In this document: piece after piece, positions 7,277 to 15,440 of the stretch
Layout: each line of letters opens with the position of its first letter
How positions within the stretch are numbered: the stretch's first letter is position 1
NCBI GenBank assembly: GCA_034435395.1
Contig: DAOTXK010000184.1
Span: 1-37,702, forward strand
Length of the DNA: 37,702 bases
Direction: 5' to 3'
From: DAOTXK01 sp034435395
Lineage (GTDB): Bacteria > Chloroflexota > Anaerolineae > Aggregatilineales > Ch27
The notes under the pieces: model-generated
Told to the model about the DNA's origin: nothing
The model's input: the letters and a program-made list of their open reading frames with translations, nothing else
Databases searched by the model: none
Translations under genes and position numbers: made by a program

Positions 7277-8170
7277 ATGACCCTGACGACTCTGTTTAAA
7301 AAAGCGGGGCGCGTCATCCAGCGCCGGTTGCGGCTGACCATCTCCACCTTCCGGGCCTGGTGGATCAGGAGGCGCGGCCCGATCTGGTACACCGACCGGC
7401 ACGGCATCACCGCCCGCCTGTACCCGGAAGATAACCTGGTCTCGTTTTTCACCCATCGGACCCACTTTGACGACGCTGGCGCGCTGGCCGTGCTGCGGGA
7501 AGTGGTCAGGCCCGGCATGGTGGTGCTGGATGTGGGGGCAGCCAAGGGGGCGTTCACGCTGTATGTGGGGAGACTGCTGGGCCAGACAGGCCACATCCAC
7601 GCCTTCGAGCCAGCGTCCTATACCTTCCGCCGCCTGCAAGAAAACGTGGCCCAGGCCGGCCTGGGCGATATCGTCACGCTGAACCGCGCCGCCGTGTTTA
7701 AGACGGACGGCCAGGTCACCTTCAACCTGTTCCCGCCGGCGTTATCCGACTGGAACACGCTGGGCCGGCCGGTGATGGCCGAGGGCCAGCGTCGTTATTC
7801 CCCCACCAGCAGCGAAGTGGTGGAAGCGGTGACACTCGACACATACTGCCGGCGGCAGGACATCGCCCATATCGACCTGCTGAAGATCGACGTGGAGGGT
7901 TTTGAGGTGGAAGCGCTGGAAGGCGCGGCGGAGATGCTGCGCGCCGGCCGGATCGGCTCGATCCTGTTTGAGATTTCGCTCGCGCCGCTGGCCGCCCTCC
8001 ACCGCTCCGCCCCGGATGTGCTGCGGGCCGTCGCCAAGCAGGGCTTCGCCATCAGCCGGATCACGCCGGGGGGGGAGCTGGCGGCGATCACCGATTTCGA
8101 CCAGGCCGAAATCCCGCCATTCGCCAACTACCTGGCCAGGCCCGCCGATGCCGGTCGCGCCCGCCGGTAA
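7277..8170 (+). CDS. FkbM family SAM-dependent methyltransferase (second of two)
   Basis: A 297-residue FkbM methyltransferase: VVLDVGAAKGAFTLYVGRLL is SAM motif I, HAFEPASYTF follows with the acidic ribose-binding residue, and DLLKIDVEGFEVEALEGA is the family signature. A basic stretch rich in arginine lies at the N-terminus. The ATG at 7277 (MTLTTLFKK) is preferred, with a GGGGTGG about 11 bases upstream; an in-frame GTG at 7262 is the alternative. It follows the first FkbM gene by about 20 bases. Two non-identical FkbM enzymes in one cluster suggest that two positions or sugars are methylated. Confidence 0.87.
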   Translation: MTLTTLFKKAGRVIQRRLRLTISTFRAWWIRRRGPIWYTDRHGITARLYPEDNLVSFFTHRTHFDDAGALAVLREVVRPGMVVLDVGAAKGAFTLYVGRLLGQTGHIHAFEPASYTFRRLQENVAQAGLGDIVTLNRAAVFKTDGQVTFNLFPPALSDWNTLGRPVMAEGQRRYSPTSSEVVEAVTLDTYCRRQDIAHIDLLKIDVEGFEVEALEGAAEMLRAGRIGSILFEISLAPLAALHRSAPDVLRAVAKQGFAISRITPGGELAAITDFDQAEIPPFANYLARPADAGRARR

Positions 8171-8177
8171 ACGCACC

Positions 8178-9101
8178 ATGCCGGAATTTGTCCTCCGCAC
8201 GCCAGTGGCCCTGTTTATCTTCAAACGGCCCGCCGCCACCCGCCGGGTCTTCGCCGCCATCGCCGCCGCCCGTCCGCCGCGCCTGTTCCTGGTGGCGGAT
8301 GGCCCGCGCGCCCCGCAGGAAGCCGACGAATGCGCGGCCACGCGGGCGGTCGTGGCGGCGGTGGACTGGGACTGCGAGGTGATCACGGACTTCGCGGCGG
8401 CCAACCTGGGCCTCAAACGCCGCCTGGCCAGCGGCCTGGAGTGGGTCTTCGCCCAGGCGGAAGAGGCCATCATCCTGGAAGATGACTGCCTGCCGCACCC
8501 GACGTTTTTCCGGTTCTGCCAGGAGATGCTGGCGCGCTACCGGGACCAGCCGCAGGTCATGCACATCGGCGGCTTCAACCCGGCCCCCGGCTGGGCCGCC
8601 GCCAACAGCTATCTGTTCTCGCGTTATCCCCGCGTGTGGGGGTGGGCCAGCTGGCGGCGGGCCTGGGTGTTCTACGACGCCGACCTGCGCGGCTGGACCG
8701 GCGCGGCGGATAAACGCGTTTACCTGGCCCGGTTCGCTCACCGGCGGGAGCGCCAGTACTGGCAGGCGGTATGGGACGGGGTCGCCAGCGGCCAGATCAA
8801 CACCTGGGACTACCAGTGGGCCTTCGCCTGCCTGGCGCGGGAGGGGCTGTCCGTGGTGCCGGGGGTGAACCTGGTGACCAACATCGGCTTCGGCCCGGAG
8901 GCCACCCACACCCGGCGCGATCACCCGCTGGCCAACCAGCCGTCGGCAGCGGCGCTGTTCCCCCTGGAGCACCCTCCGGCCATCGCCCGCCACGCCGCTT
9001 ACGACGCCCACATCGCCCGAACCAGCTTCATGGCCCCGGCCCTGCACCGCCGGATCGCCGGGCGGCTATGGCGGCTGGTCAGACGTCGGCGGCCCGGCTG
9101 A
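8178..9101 (+). CDS. Glycosyltransferase, GT2/HlpA-like
   Basis: A 307-residue protein beginning LRTPVALFIFKRPAATRRVF, as in glycosyltransferase family 2 members annotated as hemolysin-like HlpA. AIILEDDCLPHPTFFRFCQ (about 97-115) carries the metal- and nucleotide-sugar-binding acidic cluster, and the segment YPRVWGWASWRRAW is typical of this subgroup. A GLKRR segment precedes the DxD-like motif. The start ATG is 7 bases after the FkbM stop and no strong ribosome-binding site is visible, which fits translational coupling. It closes the 5176-9101 glycan cluster. Donor and acceptor sugars are unknown. A C-terminal arginine-rich tail is present. Confidence 0.82.
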   Translation: MPEFVLRTPVALFIFKRPAATRRVFAAIAAARPPRLFLVADGPRAPQEADECAATRAVVAAVDWDCEVITDFAAANLGLKRRLASGLEWVFAQAEEAIILEDDCLPHPTFFRFCQEMLARYRDQPQVMHIGGFNPAPGWAAANSYLFSRYPRVWGWASWRRAWVFYDADLRGWTGAADKRVYLARFAHRRERQYWQAVWDGVASGQINTWDYQWAFACLAREGLSVVPGVNLVTNIGFGPEATHTRRDHPLANQPSAAALFPLEHPPAIARHAAYDAHIARTSFMAPALHRRIAGRLWRLVRRRRPG

Positions 9102-9178
9102 ATGCCGCCAGACCAACCGTTCCCCACCCGGCCAGATGGTGTTGTATCATAGAGAGCAAACGGGACCGATAAGACGCC

Positions 9179-10027
9179 ATGAGCGAAGAACGCATCCAAA
9201 AAATCCTGGCCCGCGCCGGGGTCGCGTCCCGCCGCGCCTGCGAAGACCTGATCCGCCAGGGGCGGGTGACGATCAACGGGGTCAAAGCCGAGGTCGGCGC
9301 TAAGGCCGATCCCGCCCGCGACACCATCCGCGTGGACGGCGAGGCCATCGCGGCGGACCAGGCCGCGCCGGTGTACATTGCGCTCCACAAACCGGCGGGC
9401 GTGGTCAGCACGGCCAGCGCCCAACGCCAGGACCAACGCCCGACGGTGCTGGACCTGGTGCCGGTGGCGGAGCGGCTGTACCCGGCGGGGCGGCTGGACG
9501 CCGACAGCGAGGGGCTGATCCTGCTGACCAATGACGGCGACCTCACGCAGCGGCTCACCCACCCCCGCTACGGCCACACCAAAACCTACCGGGCGCTGGT
9601 CCGGGGACACCCTTCCCCGGATCAGTTAAAGCGGTGGGCGGCGGGCATCCAGCTCGACGACGGCCCGACCGCGCCCTGCCAGGTGCGCGTCTGGCGGCGG
9701 CTGGACGAAGCGACCTGGCTGGAGATCGAGATGGGCGAGGGCCGCAAGCGCCAGATTCGGCGGACGGCGGCGGCGCTGGGGCTGGCGGTCGAGCGCCTGA
9801 TCCGCACCGCCATCGGCCCCCTGAAGCTCGGCCACCTCAAACCAGGCGAGTGGCGCATCCTGGAGGCCGTTGAAGTGCGGGCGCTCAAGCGCGCGGTGAG
9901 CGGTGAGCAGGGCCGGTCCCGCCGCCGCGAGCGCCCGGCGACGGGCGGGCGATCCTCCCGCCGGACGGACCGGCCTCCCCGCCGATCCAGGAGACGCGCC
10001 GGGAAGGAGAGAAAGAACCGGCCATGA
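9179..10027 (+). CDS. rluB: Large-subunit rRNA pseudouridine synthase (RluB/RsuA family)
   Basis: A 282-residue RsuA/RluB-type enzyme that isomerises a uridine in rRNA. An S4 RNA-binding domain covers residues about 3-65 (RIQKILARAGVASRRACEDLI), then the catalytic domain with HKPAGVVST and the active-site motif GRLDADSEGLILLTNDGDL, where the Asp in RLDADS is the nucleophile. EGRKRQIRR is also conserved. Residues about 240-282 are a disordered, strongly basic tail rich in Arg and Ser that is longer than usual and probably binds RNA. The stop overlaps the next start as ATGA, so it is co-transcribed with the acyltransferase. RluB versus RsuA/RluF specificity is inferred from overall likeness. 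Confidence 0.92.
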   Translation: MSEERIQKILARAGVASRRACEDLIRQGRVTINGVKAEVGAKADPARDTIRVDGEAIAADQAAPVYIALHKPAGVVSTASAQRQDQRPTVLDLVPVAERLYPAGRLDADSEGLILLTNDGDLTQRLTHPRYGHTKTYRALVRGHPSPDQLKRWAAGIQLDDGPTAPCQVRVWRRLDEATWLEIEMGEGRKRQIRRTAAALGLAVERLIRTAIGPLKLGHLKPGEWRILEAVEVRALKRAVSGEQGRSRRRERPATGGRSSRRTDRPPRRSRRRAGKERKNRP

Positions 10028-10758
10028 CGGATGTACCCGCGGATAGCTGGGTGGAACGCCAGCGAGAAGTTTTTAAATCGCGCCGCCACTTCATCCGCGA
10101 CGTGCTGTTCGACCGGATCGTCCGCACGCTGCTGTGGGATGTCACCGTAGAAGGGCTGGACAACATCCCGGCGAGCGGCCCGGCCATCCTGATGATCAAT
10201 CACACGACGGCCGCCGATCCGGTGGCCGTGATGGGGATGACCCGCCCCCGCTTCCCGGTGCCGATGAGTAAGATCGAAAATTTCTGGCATCCGCTGATCG
10301 GCGTCTTCGCCCGCAGCTGGGGGGCATTCCCCGTGCGGCGGGGCGAAGTGGACCGTAATGCGCTGCGGGTCACGCTGGAACTGCTCAAGGCGGGCGAGCT
10401 GACGCTGATCGCGCCGGAGGGCACGCGCACCCACGCCCTGATCCGCCCCCGGGACGGGCTGGCCTACATCGCCACCAGGGCCGACCCGCCGCCGGTCATC
10501 GTGCCCGTCGCCATTTATGACATCGAGACCTGGCTCAAGGACCTGTTCATCCCCTGGCGGCGCACGCCGGTGCACATCACCTATGGGCGGGGGTTCCGGC
10601 TGCGCACGGGCGGGCGCAAACGTTTCCCCCGCGAAGAGCTGCGCCGGATGATGGACGAGATGATGTACCAGCTGGCCGTCCTGCTGCCGGAGTCCATGCG
10701 GGGCGTCTACGCCGACCTGAGCCAGATGACGACCGATTATCTGGAGTTCCTGCCATGA
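10024..10758 (+). CDS. plsC: 1-acyl-sn-glycerol-3-phosphate acyltransferase (PlsC family)
   Basis: A 244-residue lysophospholipid acyltransferase. The catalytic HX4D motif is NHTTAADP (about residues 60-67), FPVRRGEVDRNALR corresponds to block II, and APEGTRTH (about 138-145) is the phosphate-binding EGTR block. It lacks the long N-terminal membrane segment of E. coli PlsC, as do many members. The family acylates lysophosphatidate to phosphatidate in membrane lipid synthesis. Start and stop overlap the neighbours on both sides by ATGA, giving a translationally coupled trio with the pseudouridine synthase and the radical-SAM protein. Confidence 0.92.
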   Translation: MTDVPADSWVERQREVFKSRRHFIRDVLFDRIVRTLLWDVTVEGLDNIPASGPAILMINHTTAADPVAVMGMTRPRFPVPMSKIENFWHPLIGVFARSWGAFPVRRGEVDRNALRVTLELLKAGELTLIAPEGTRTHALIRPRDGLAYIATRADPPPVIVPVAIYDIETWLKDLFIPWRRTPVHITYGRGFRLRTGGRKRFPREELRRMMDEMMYQLAVLLPESMRGVYADLSQMTTDYLEFLP

Positions 10759-12185
10759 CCCCATCGCCGCAGTCCGCCGGCCGCATCGTGGCCGTCGCGC
10801 CGGGCAGCCTGGCGGACCAGTTGGGCATCCGCCCCGGCGACGACCTGCTGACCGTCAACGGCGTCCCCTGCGACGACGTGATCGATGTGCAGTATTACGC
10901 CGCCGAGGACCGGGTCGAGCTGGCCGTGCGGCGCGGCGAGGCGGTGCTCTCGCTGGCGGGCGACCGGGCCGAGGGCCAGCCGCTCGGCCTGGAATTCGCC
11001 CATCCGACCTTTGATATCGACATCCGCCGCTGCAACAACCGGTGCGAATTCTGCTTCGTGTTGCAGATGGCCCCCCGCATGCGGCGCACGCTGTACATCA
11101 AAGACGACGACTACCGCTATTCTTTCCTGTTCGGCCACTACGTCACGCTGACCAACCTCTCCGAGCACGACTGGTGGCGGATCAAAACCCAGCGCCTCAG
11201 CCCGCTGTACGTCTCCGTGCATGCCACCGATCGGGCGCTGCGGCGGGCGATCCTGCGCAACCCGGACGCGCCGGACGTGCGGGAGCAGATTCAGGAATTG
11301 GGCGCGTATCACATCACCGTTCACACGCAACTGGTGATCACGCCGGGGGTCAACGATGGCCTCCATATGGAACAGAGCGTCCGCGAGCTGGCGGCGCTGT
11401 GGCCCACCGTGCAGAGCGTGAGCGTGGTCCCGGTGGGGCTGACCCGGCACCACAGGTACGGCCAGCGGACCAACACCCCCGCCGAGGCCAGGGCCGTGCT
11501 GGACGCCTGCCACCGCTGGCAGGCGGCATATCTCGACCGGTTCGGCGTCCGTTTCGTCTACCCCACCGACGAGTGGTACCTGATCACCGGGCGCGAAGTC
11601 CCGCCGCTGGCCGCCTACGACGACCTGGAGGGCCTCCAGGAGAACGGCCTGGGCATGGTCCGCCATTTCCTGGACGAGTGGGCGACGGTGCGCAAGGAGG
11701 AGGTCCGGGGCAATGGGGTAGGGGCGAGTCATGACTCGCCCCTGCCCAAGAACCATCTGACGCTGGTCACGGGGAGGCTGTTCGCGCCGATCCTGGAACG
11801 GGCCGCCGCCGAACTCGCCGCGGACACCGGCGCGCGGCTGGAGGTGGTCCCTATCGTCAACACCCGGCTGGGCGAGACGATCACCGTGGCCGGGCTGATG
11901 ATGGCCGGGGACGTGATCGCGCAGTTACAGGGCCGCGACCTGGGCGAGGTCGTGATCCTGCCGCGCCTGATGTTTGACCATCCCAGCGGCATCAGCCTGG
12001 ACGACAGGCATCCCCAGCAGATCGCCCAAACCCTGGACCGCCCGGTGGCGCTGGCCGACCTGATGGGCGACGTGGTGGATGTCCTGACGGGCCGCCACGC
12101 GCTGACCTTCACCCCGGAAGGCGGCCTGATCCCCCCCGACTCCATCGTCCGGGTCGGCGGCTGGGCGGTGGAGAAATATCTGTAG
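10755..12185 (+). CDS. DUF512 protein with PDZ and radical-SAM-like domains
   Basis: A 476-residue protein. Residues about 5-45 form a PDZ-like segment (VAPGSLADQLGIRPGDDLLTVNG), followed by a radical-SAM-like region with the cysteine motif CNNRCEFCFV (about 95-104) that would hold a 4Fe-4S cluster, and a C-terminal DUF512 domain (about 330-475). The family is widespread in Firmicutes, Cyanobacteria and Chloroflexi; its reaction is not established. Between the two halves, residues about 318-334 are encoded by a near-perfect 32-bp palindrome (11716-11747) that keeps the frame and looks like an inserted element; family members would not be expected to share it. The gene overlaps plsC by 4 bases. 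Confidence 0.88.
   Translation: MTPSPQSAGRIVAVAPGSLADQLGIRPGDDLLTVNGVPCDDVIDVQYYAAEDRVELAVRRGEAVLSLAGDRAEGQPLGLEFAHPTFDIDIRRCNNRCEFCFVLQMAPRMRRTLYIKDDDYRYSFLFGHYVTLTNLSEHDWWRIKTQRLSPLYVSVHATDRALRRAILRNPDAPDVREQIQELGAYHITVHTQLVITPGVNDGLHMEQSVRELAALWPTVQSVSVVPVGLTRHHRYGQRTNTPAEARAVLDACHRWQAAYLDRFGVRFVYPTDEWYLITGREVPPLAAYDDLEGLQENGLGMVRHFLDEWATVRKEEVRGNGVGASHDSPLPKNHLTLVTGRLFAPILERAAAELAADTGARLEVVPIVNTRLGETITVAGLMMAGDVIAQLQGRDLGEVVILPRLMFDHPSGISLDDRHPQQIAQTLDRPVALADLMGDVVDVLTGRHALTFTPEGGLIPPDSIVRVGGWAVEKYL
11716..11747 (+). repeat. Palindrome embedded in the DUF512 reading frame, REP-like
   Basis: Bases 11721-11742 are a perfect 22-bp palindrome, GGGGCGAG-TCATGA-CTCGCCCC, extended by 5 bases on each side with one mismatch. 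GTAG (11718-11721) lies at the 5' foot, as in the other REP-like elements in this window. It encodes a short linker of the form GASHDSPLPK without a stop. The location is the presumed junction between the radical-SAM and DUF512 parts, where an insertion is tolerated. Confidence 0.85.
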
Positions 12186-12205
12186 ACCCATCCAAAAATC
12201 ATCAA

Positions 12206-12227
12206 ACAAGGGGCTTAAGCCCCCTGT
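12206..12227. terminator. 22-bp palindrome between convergent genes, candidate bidirectional terminator
   Basis: Bases 12206-12227 form a palindrome with a 14-bp perfect core GGGGCTTAAGCCCC and one mismatched pair outside it. It lies 20 bases after the DUF512 stop and 39 bases after the end of the convergent Uma2 gene, so it could terminate both transcripts. There is no T-run on either side, so it may instead be a REP-type repeat. Confidence 0.5.
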
Positions 12228-12266
12228 CTGTCCAAATCCCTGGTCCGTGAATCCTTGGTCAGGACC

Positions 12267-12914
12267 TTAACGCTCCTGGAGCATGGCCCCCACGGCCTGA
12301 ACGGTCGCGCCGGGGCCGGGCAGACTGTCCTGCCACAGCGTCGGCACGTGCAGCGCCAGGCCGGGAAGCTGCGGCGTGCGGTAGTGGCCCGCCTCATCTT
12401 CGGCGTGACGGCGGTAACGCCCGGCCTCATCCAGCCGATAAAAGCGGCCTTCATCCCGCAGGGGATCGATGATCCAGTATTCCCGCACGCCACCCTTCTC
12501 GTATTCCGCGAATTTTTCGCCGTGATCGCGCTCCACACTTTCCGGCGACACGACTTCAATGCAGATGTCGGCGGGACCGTCCATATAAGTATCTGTTCGC
12601 TCGCTGGGGTTAGTGTTCAGAATCACCTGAATATCTGGTTCTCTGGCGGAGACGGTCCCCGGCAGGCGCATCACAAATGGCGAAGAAGCAACCTGCCCCA
12701 ACGGTTTCATCTCAAAGTAGGTTTCCAGCAAGAGTCTCAGGTAAAAGGTTATCTGGTCGTGTTTACTTGACACAGGCGCCATTTTTACCACGCCCCCCTG
12801 CACCCATTCGTGGAAGTCCGCCGCGTATTTTTCCAGATAGGTCTCAAACGAGACGCCGGTCGCCACGACCTGCCCTGAGACGGCGCTCACCACAGCGGGA
12901 TCAGTGGTTGCCAT
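12267..12914 (-). CDS. Uma2 family (DUF820) PD-(D/E)XK nuclease-like protein
   Basis: A 215-residue Uma2 protein. The nuclease-fold core is visible: REPDIQVI supplies the PD acid, CIEVVSPES the E-x-V/K strand, and KFAEYEKGGVREYWIIDP the closing helix-strand typical of the family. The N-terminal segment FETYLEKYAADFHEWVQGG is also family-typical. Uma2 genes are strongly expanded in Cyanobacteria and Chloroflexi, often in many copies; their target is not established. The ATG at 12914 has AGGAG 9 bases upstream, and a TATACT (12954-12949, minus strand) is a possible -10 element. It is a single-gene unit convergent with the DUF512 gene. Confidence 0.9.
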   Translation of the reverse strand: MATTDPAVVSAVSGQVVATGVSFETYLEKYAADFHEWVQGGVVKMAPVSSKHDQITFYLRLLLETYFEMKPLGQVASSPFVMRLPGTVSAREPDIQVILNTNPSERTDTYMDGPADICIEVVSPESVERDHGEKFAEYEKGGVREYWIIDPLRDEGRFYRLDEAGRYRRHAEDEAGHYRTPQLPGLALHVPTLWQDSLPGPGATVQAVGAMLQER

Positions 12915-13221
12915 GGGTGATAACTCCTGTCAAGTTGCCACTATCCTGAGTATAACACACGGAACGGCGCAACCACCGACAGCCTGCGGTGCAGCCGTGC
13001 GCGGCCACACGGCGCGACTCATCGCGCCGCTACCAGTCTGGGGATAGCAGCGTGAAGTCTTTCACGACTGTCATCAGGCGCACCTCTACCGGCGCGCCTC
13101 GCCGCCAACGGCTGCGGCCTGACCTGTGCCGACAATGGACGCAGGCGACAACCTGTGCGGGGCCGACCACACGACTGCCGCCTGCGCCCTTGATCTATTT
13201 GCAGTGATTACAGCAATAGAA
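12915..13221. other. Intergenic region with one REP-like hairpin
   Basis: About 300 bases between the Uma2 start and the end of the small membrane-protein gene. It holds the putative Uma2 promoter at its left end and the REP-like hairpin at 13011-13033. A 72-codon open frame on the plus strand (12989-13207) shows no domain and has the composition of non-coding GC-rich sequence. Nothing else is recognised. Confidence 0.6.
13011..13033 (-). repeat. REP-like hairpin with GTAGC foot
   Basis: Stem GGCGCGA (13011-13017), loop CTCA, stem TCGCGCC (13022-13028), tail GCTAC (13029-13033). On the minus strand this is GTAGC plus a perfect 7-bp stem with a 4-base loop. The stem differs from the copies at 1731 and 2127 but the foot is the same. 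Confidence 0.75.
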
Positions 13222-13395
13222 CTACAAGCCCTCCACCATCGTGGCTACCAGCATGAGGGCTAACCCCACGACCACGAACCAGATAGCATAGGTGGTGATG
13301 AACCCGAGGGTTGTCACCAAGGCTCCCACGACCCCGATTATCCCCAGGATCAGGGCGACGATCCAGGTGATCTGCTTGGGGGCACTGAGTTTCAT
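13222..13395 (-). CDS. Small two-span membrane protein of unknown function, 57 aa
   Basis: The protein is MKLSAPKQITWIVALILGII followed by a second hydrophobic span, with membrane segments at about residues 10-31 and 36-54 and a short acidic C-terminus (VEGL). No function is recognised. The frame is open 8 codons further upstream, but the ATG at 13395 has an excellent ribosome-binding site, AAGGAGGAGGAC, directly before it, which decides the start. About 160 bases upstream lies one copy (13558-13649) of a ~92-base repeat whose other copy precedes the MFS gene. Confidence 0.8.
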   Translation of the reverse strand: MKLSAPKQITWIVALILGIIGVVGALVTTLGFITTYAIWFVVVGLALMLVATMVEGL

Positions 13396-13557
13396 GTCCT
13401 CCTCCTTAAAAAGTGTCACTGAGACCCGTCAATCTGATGGCTCTCCTGGCCCCGTGGTCAGAAGACCAGTCGAGGAGAATACAGAAAATCATGTATTCAC
13501 CGTTATTATAACACGTAATGCACGAAGGGCCGCCAACGATCGCGTGAGAGAGCTTCG

Positions 13558-13649
13558 CGTCTTCTATCCCCCCGCGGAGACTCTTGCAGGATGTGGATAA
13601 CCTCTTCCCAGAGCGTAACACAGGCTCTCTTTTGGTGGAGAACCGCCCC
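13558..13649 (-). repeat. ~92-bp repeat, copy B (downstream of the MFS gene, upstream of the 57-aa gene)
   Basis: Aligns with 15052-15144 over its whole length at roughly 70-75% identity by eye, in the same orientation. Best conserved are CGTCTYCTATCC at the left, the block around CCAGAGYGTAACACAG in the middle, and GGAGAACCGCCCC at the right. On the minus strand a GTCTCC and GRAGAC pair near its 3' end could form a hairpin. The rest of the 13396-13744 intergenic stretch shows no gene. Confidence 0.75.
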
Positions 13650-13744
13650 GGGGAAGCGGCCAACGGTCGCGTTCAGCCGCCGCGAGCACGCAGCGGAGCA
13701 ACGTCGCCTGCGCGCGGTGGTTGGGAAGCTGAGGCATACTCGGA

Positions 13745-15001
13745 CTAGACTTCGGCTGCTTCGGCGGCCAGGCGCTTGCGTGACCCCGCCCCATACGCCA
13801 GCGCCGCGCCCACCGCAAACAGGACGATGTTCAGCATAAACGGCAAATCCTTGTTGATGCCGGAGAGCGTGCCGGCAATCGTGCCAAACGGTGACGTGAA
13901 CAGGATGATGCCCACGTACAGAATCGACTGAATACGGGCGCGTTCCTTCGCGCTGATGGTCAACACCGCCATCCGGTCGACGAGCGGGCTGACGGCGGCA
14001 AAACTGCACGCTTCCAGAAAAACATTCAAGATCAGAAAAGGATATCCCTGTTCGGGGGTCGTGATCAACACCACCTGACTGGCGATCAGGCCGAGAAACC
14101 CGACCATCATCGGCATATTGAGGGGCATTTTGTTGAGGTGCGGCATGACGACAAAGAAAAACGCCAGCATGATGGCGGATTTGATAAAGGGGAAAACGGC
14201 AATAGTCTCGACAGGGATGTGCAGTTTCTCCGTCACAAGGATGGCCCAAAAGTTGCCACTGATCAGGCTGGAAATGCTGATCACGAGCATGATGCCAGCC
14301 GTGTACAGGGTCGGCGGGGTACGGAGCAACTCGTATAAAACGCCTTTGTACCCCCGCAAGACGTGGAACATGCTTTGATTGCGCGTCTCGTGCAGGCGGA
14401 CCTTGCCCTGAGCGGTCTCCTCGGTCATCCGATAGGTCACGCAGGCTTTGAGCGTGAACATGAACACCGCAAAAACATACAACCCACGCATGGTGGAGAC
14501 GAGCGAAAAGGTGCGAACCAACGCGCCTGTCAGCGGGGCGACAAATCCCACCAGGAGATTGGCGATGTAGATCCAGGTGTAAATATCCGCCAATTGGCCG
14601 GGTTCGGCATCCTCCACCAGCAGGCAGGTCCAGGAATTGTGGGTGATGCGCCAGATGCTGTTGATGATGCCCGCGGCCAGGAAATACCAGAAGTTTTGCG
14701 CCACCGCCGCGATCAGGGACGGAATCGACCAGGCCAGGATGTCAAAGAGCAGGGTCGTGCGGCGGCGTCCCAGCTTGTCGGTCACCGCGCCGCTTAACAG
14801 GGCCAGAACGATCTGGAAACCCCAACTGACGCTGAGAATCAGACCGATTTGTTGGTCGGCCAGCCCGATAGCCACCATATAGACGGACACATACGGAGCG
14901 TACAGGTTGTAGGGAACGCCCCACAAGGGTTCGGTGTAGACACACCCGCGCGGGTTCCCGCGCAGACTTTTGAGCGAGGTGATGAGGGGATGGGCTTTCA
15001 T
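13745..15001 (-). CDS. Major facilitator superfamily transporter
   Basis: A 418-residue MFS protein with about 12 membrane spans. The loop 2-3 signature is GAVTDKLGRRRT (about residues 71-82), with a central cytoplasmic loop around 200-225 and DRMAVLTISAKERARIQS in the second half. It opens with a soluble stretch of about 25 residues. The substrate cannot be told; the family includes drug and metabolite exporters. The ATG is at 15001. The gene stands alone on the minus strand, bracketed by two direct copies of a ~92-bp repeat (15052-15144 upstream and 13558-13649 downstream), and it appears slightly less GC-rich than the window average. Confidence 0.88.
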   Translation of the reverse strand: MKAHPLITSLKSLRGNPRGCVYTEPLWGVPYNLYAPYVSVYMVAIGLADQQIGLILSVSWGFQIVLALLSGAVTDKLGRRRTTLLFDILAWSIPSLIAAVAQNFWYFLAAGIINSIWRITHNSWTCLLVEDAEPGQLADIYTWIYIANLLVGFVAPLTGALVRTFSLVSTMRGLYVFAVFMFTLKACVTYRMTEETAQGKVRLHETRNQSMFHVLRGYKGVLYELLRTPPTLYTAGIMLVISISSLISGNFWAILVTEKLHIPVETIAVFPFIKSAIMLAFFFVVMPHLNKMPLNMPMMVGFLGLIASQVVLITTPEQGYPFLILNVFLEACSFAAVSPLVDRMAVLTISAKERARIQSILYVGIILFTSPFGTIAGTLSGINKDLPFMLNIVLFAVGAALAYGAGSRKRLAAEAAEV

Positions 15002-15051
15002 GCAGAGAACCTGGCGGCAGCCACTCAGCGATGAATGGCGCAGAAACGTCT

Positions 15052-15144
15052 CGTCTCCTATCCAGATGGGAGACCCTTACAGGAAGGCGGATAGCCGCTC
15101 GCCAGAGTGTAACACAGCTTCTCTCTTTATGGAGAACCGCCCCC
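15052..15144 (-). repeat. ~92-bp repeat, copy A (upstream of the MFS gene)
   Basis: Direct copy of 13558-13649, lying 50 bases upstream of the MFS start on the same strand. Read on the minus strand it ends with GTCTCC, a 10-base loop and GGAGAC, a perfect 6-bp hairpin about 50 bases before the ATG. It could be a mobile or recombination repeat, or a transcribed leader. The spurious frames translated from the two copies resemble each other, but no protein family is recognised. Confidence 0.75.
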
Positions 15145-15440
15145 GAAAATCGGCTGTCTGACAGCCTGCCCCCAGACTGAGCCAGGCGTGTGGACGGCCC
15201 GGCGTTTTGGGTGGTCAGGGTGAGCCGGGCATTTTTCACAAAAAATTCACAAATATCGCGCCAGTTTCCGACCGGGGATAAGTATAATGGTAAGTGCAGG
15301 CCAACACATCCATAAAACTGCCCATCAGGATTCGGGCAGTTCCATCATGGCCGGGCAGCCGGCTATCGCCTATAATGATGGGCACGAGCGAACAGGAAAG
15401 GAGCCGCGCCTATTGACGTGACCACAGCACGAGGGACAAC
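15145..15440. promoter_or_regulatory. Intergenic region with the probable glmS promoter
   Basis: Between the MFS upstream repeat and the glmS ribozyme. Two TATAAT hexamers are visible on the plus strand, at 15283-15288 and 15371-15376; the second lies about 65 bases before the ribozyme cleavage site and is the better placed. No convincing -35 hexamer accompanies either. A GC-rich stem GCCCGG/CCGGGC (15197-15202 with 15225-15230) followed by ATTTTT looks like a plus-strand terminator but has no plus-strand gene before it. Confidence 0.5.

Noticed and set aside
12989..13207. 72-codon plus-strand frame
   Set aside because: Composition is that of non-coding GC-rich sequence and it contains the REP-like hairpin; no domain or start signal.
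15197..15236. GC stem followed by ATTTTT, resembling a plus-strand terminator
   Set aside because: No plus-strand gene lies before it; the preceding gene (MFS) runs the other way. Kept only as a note in the intergenic entry.
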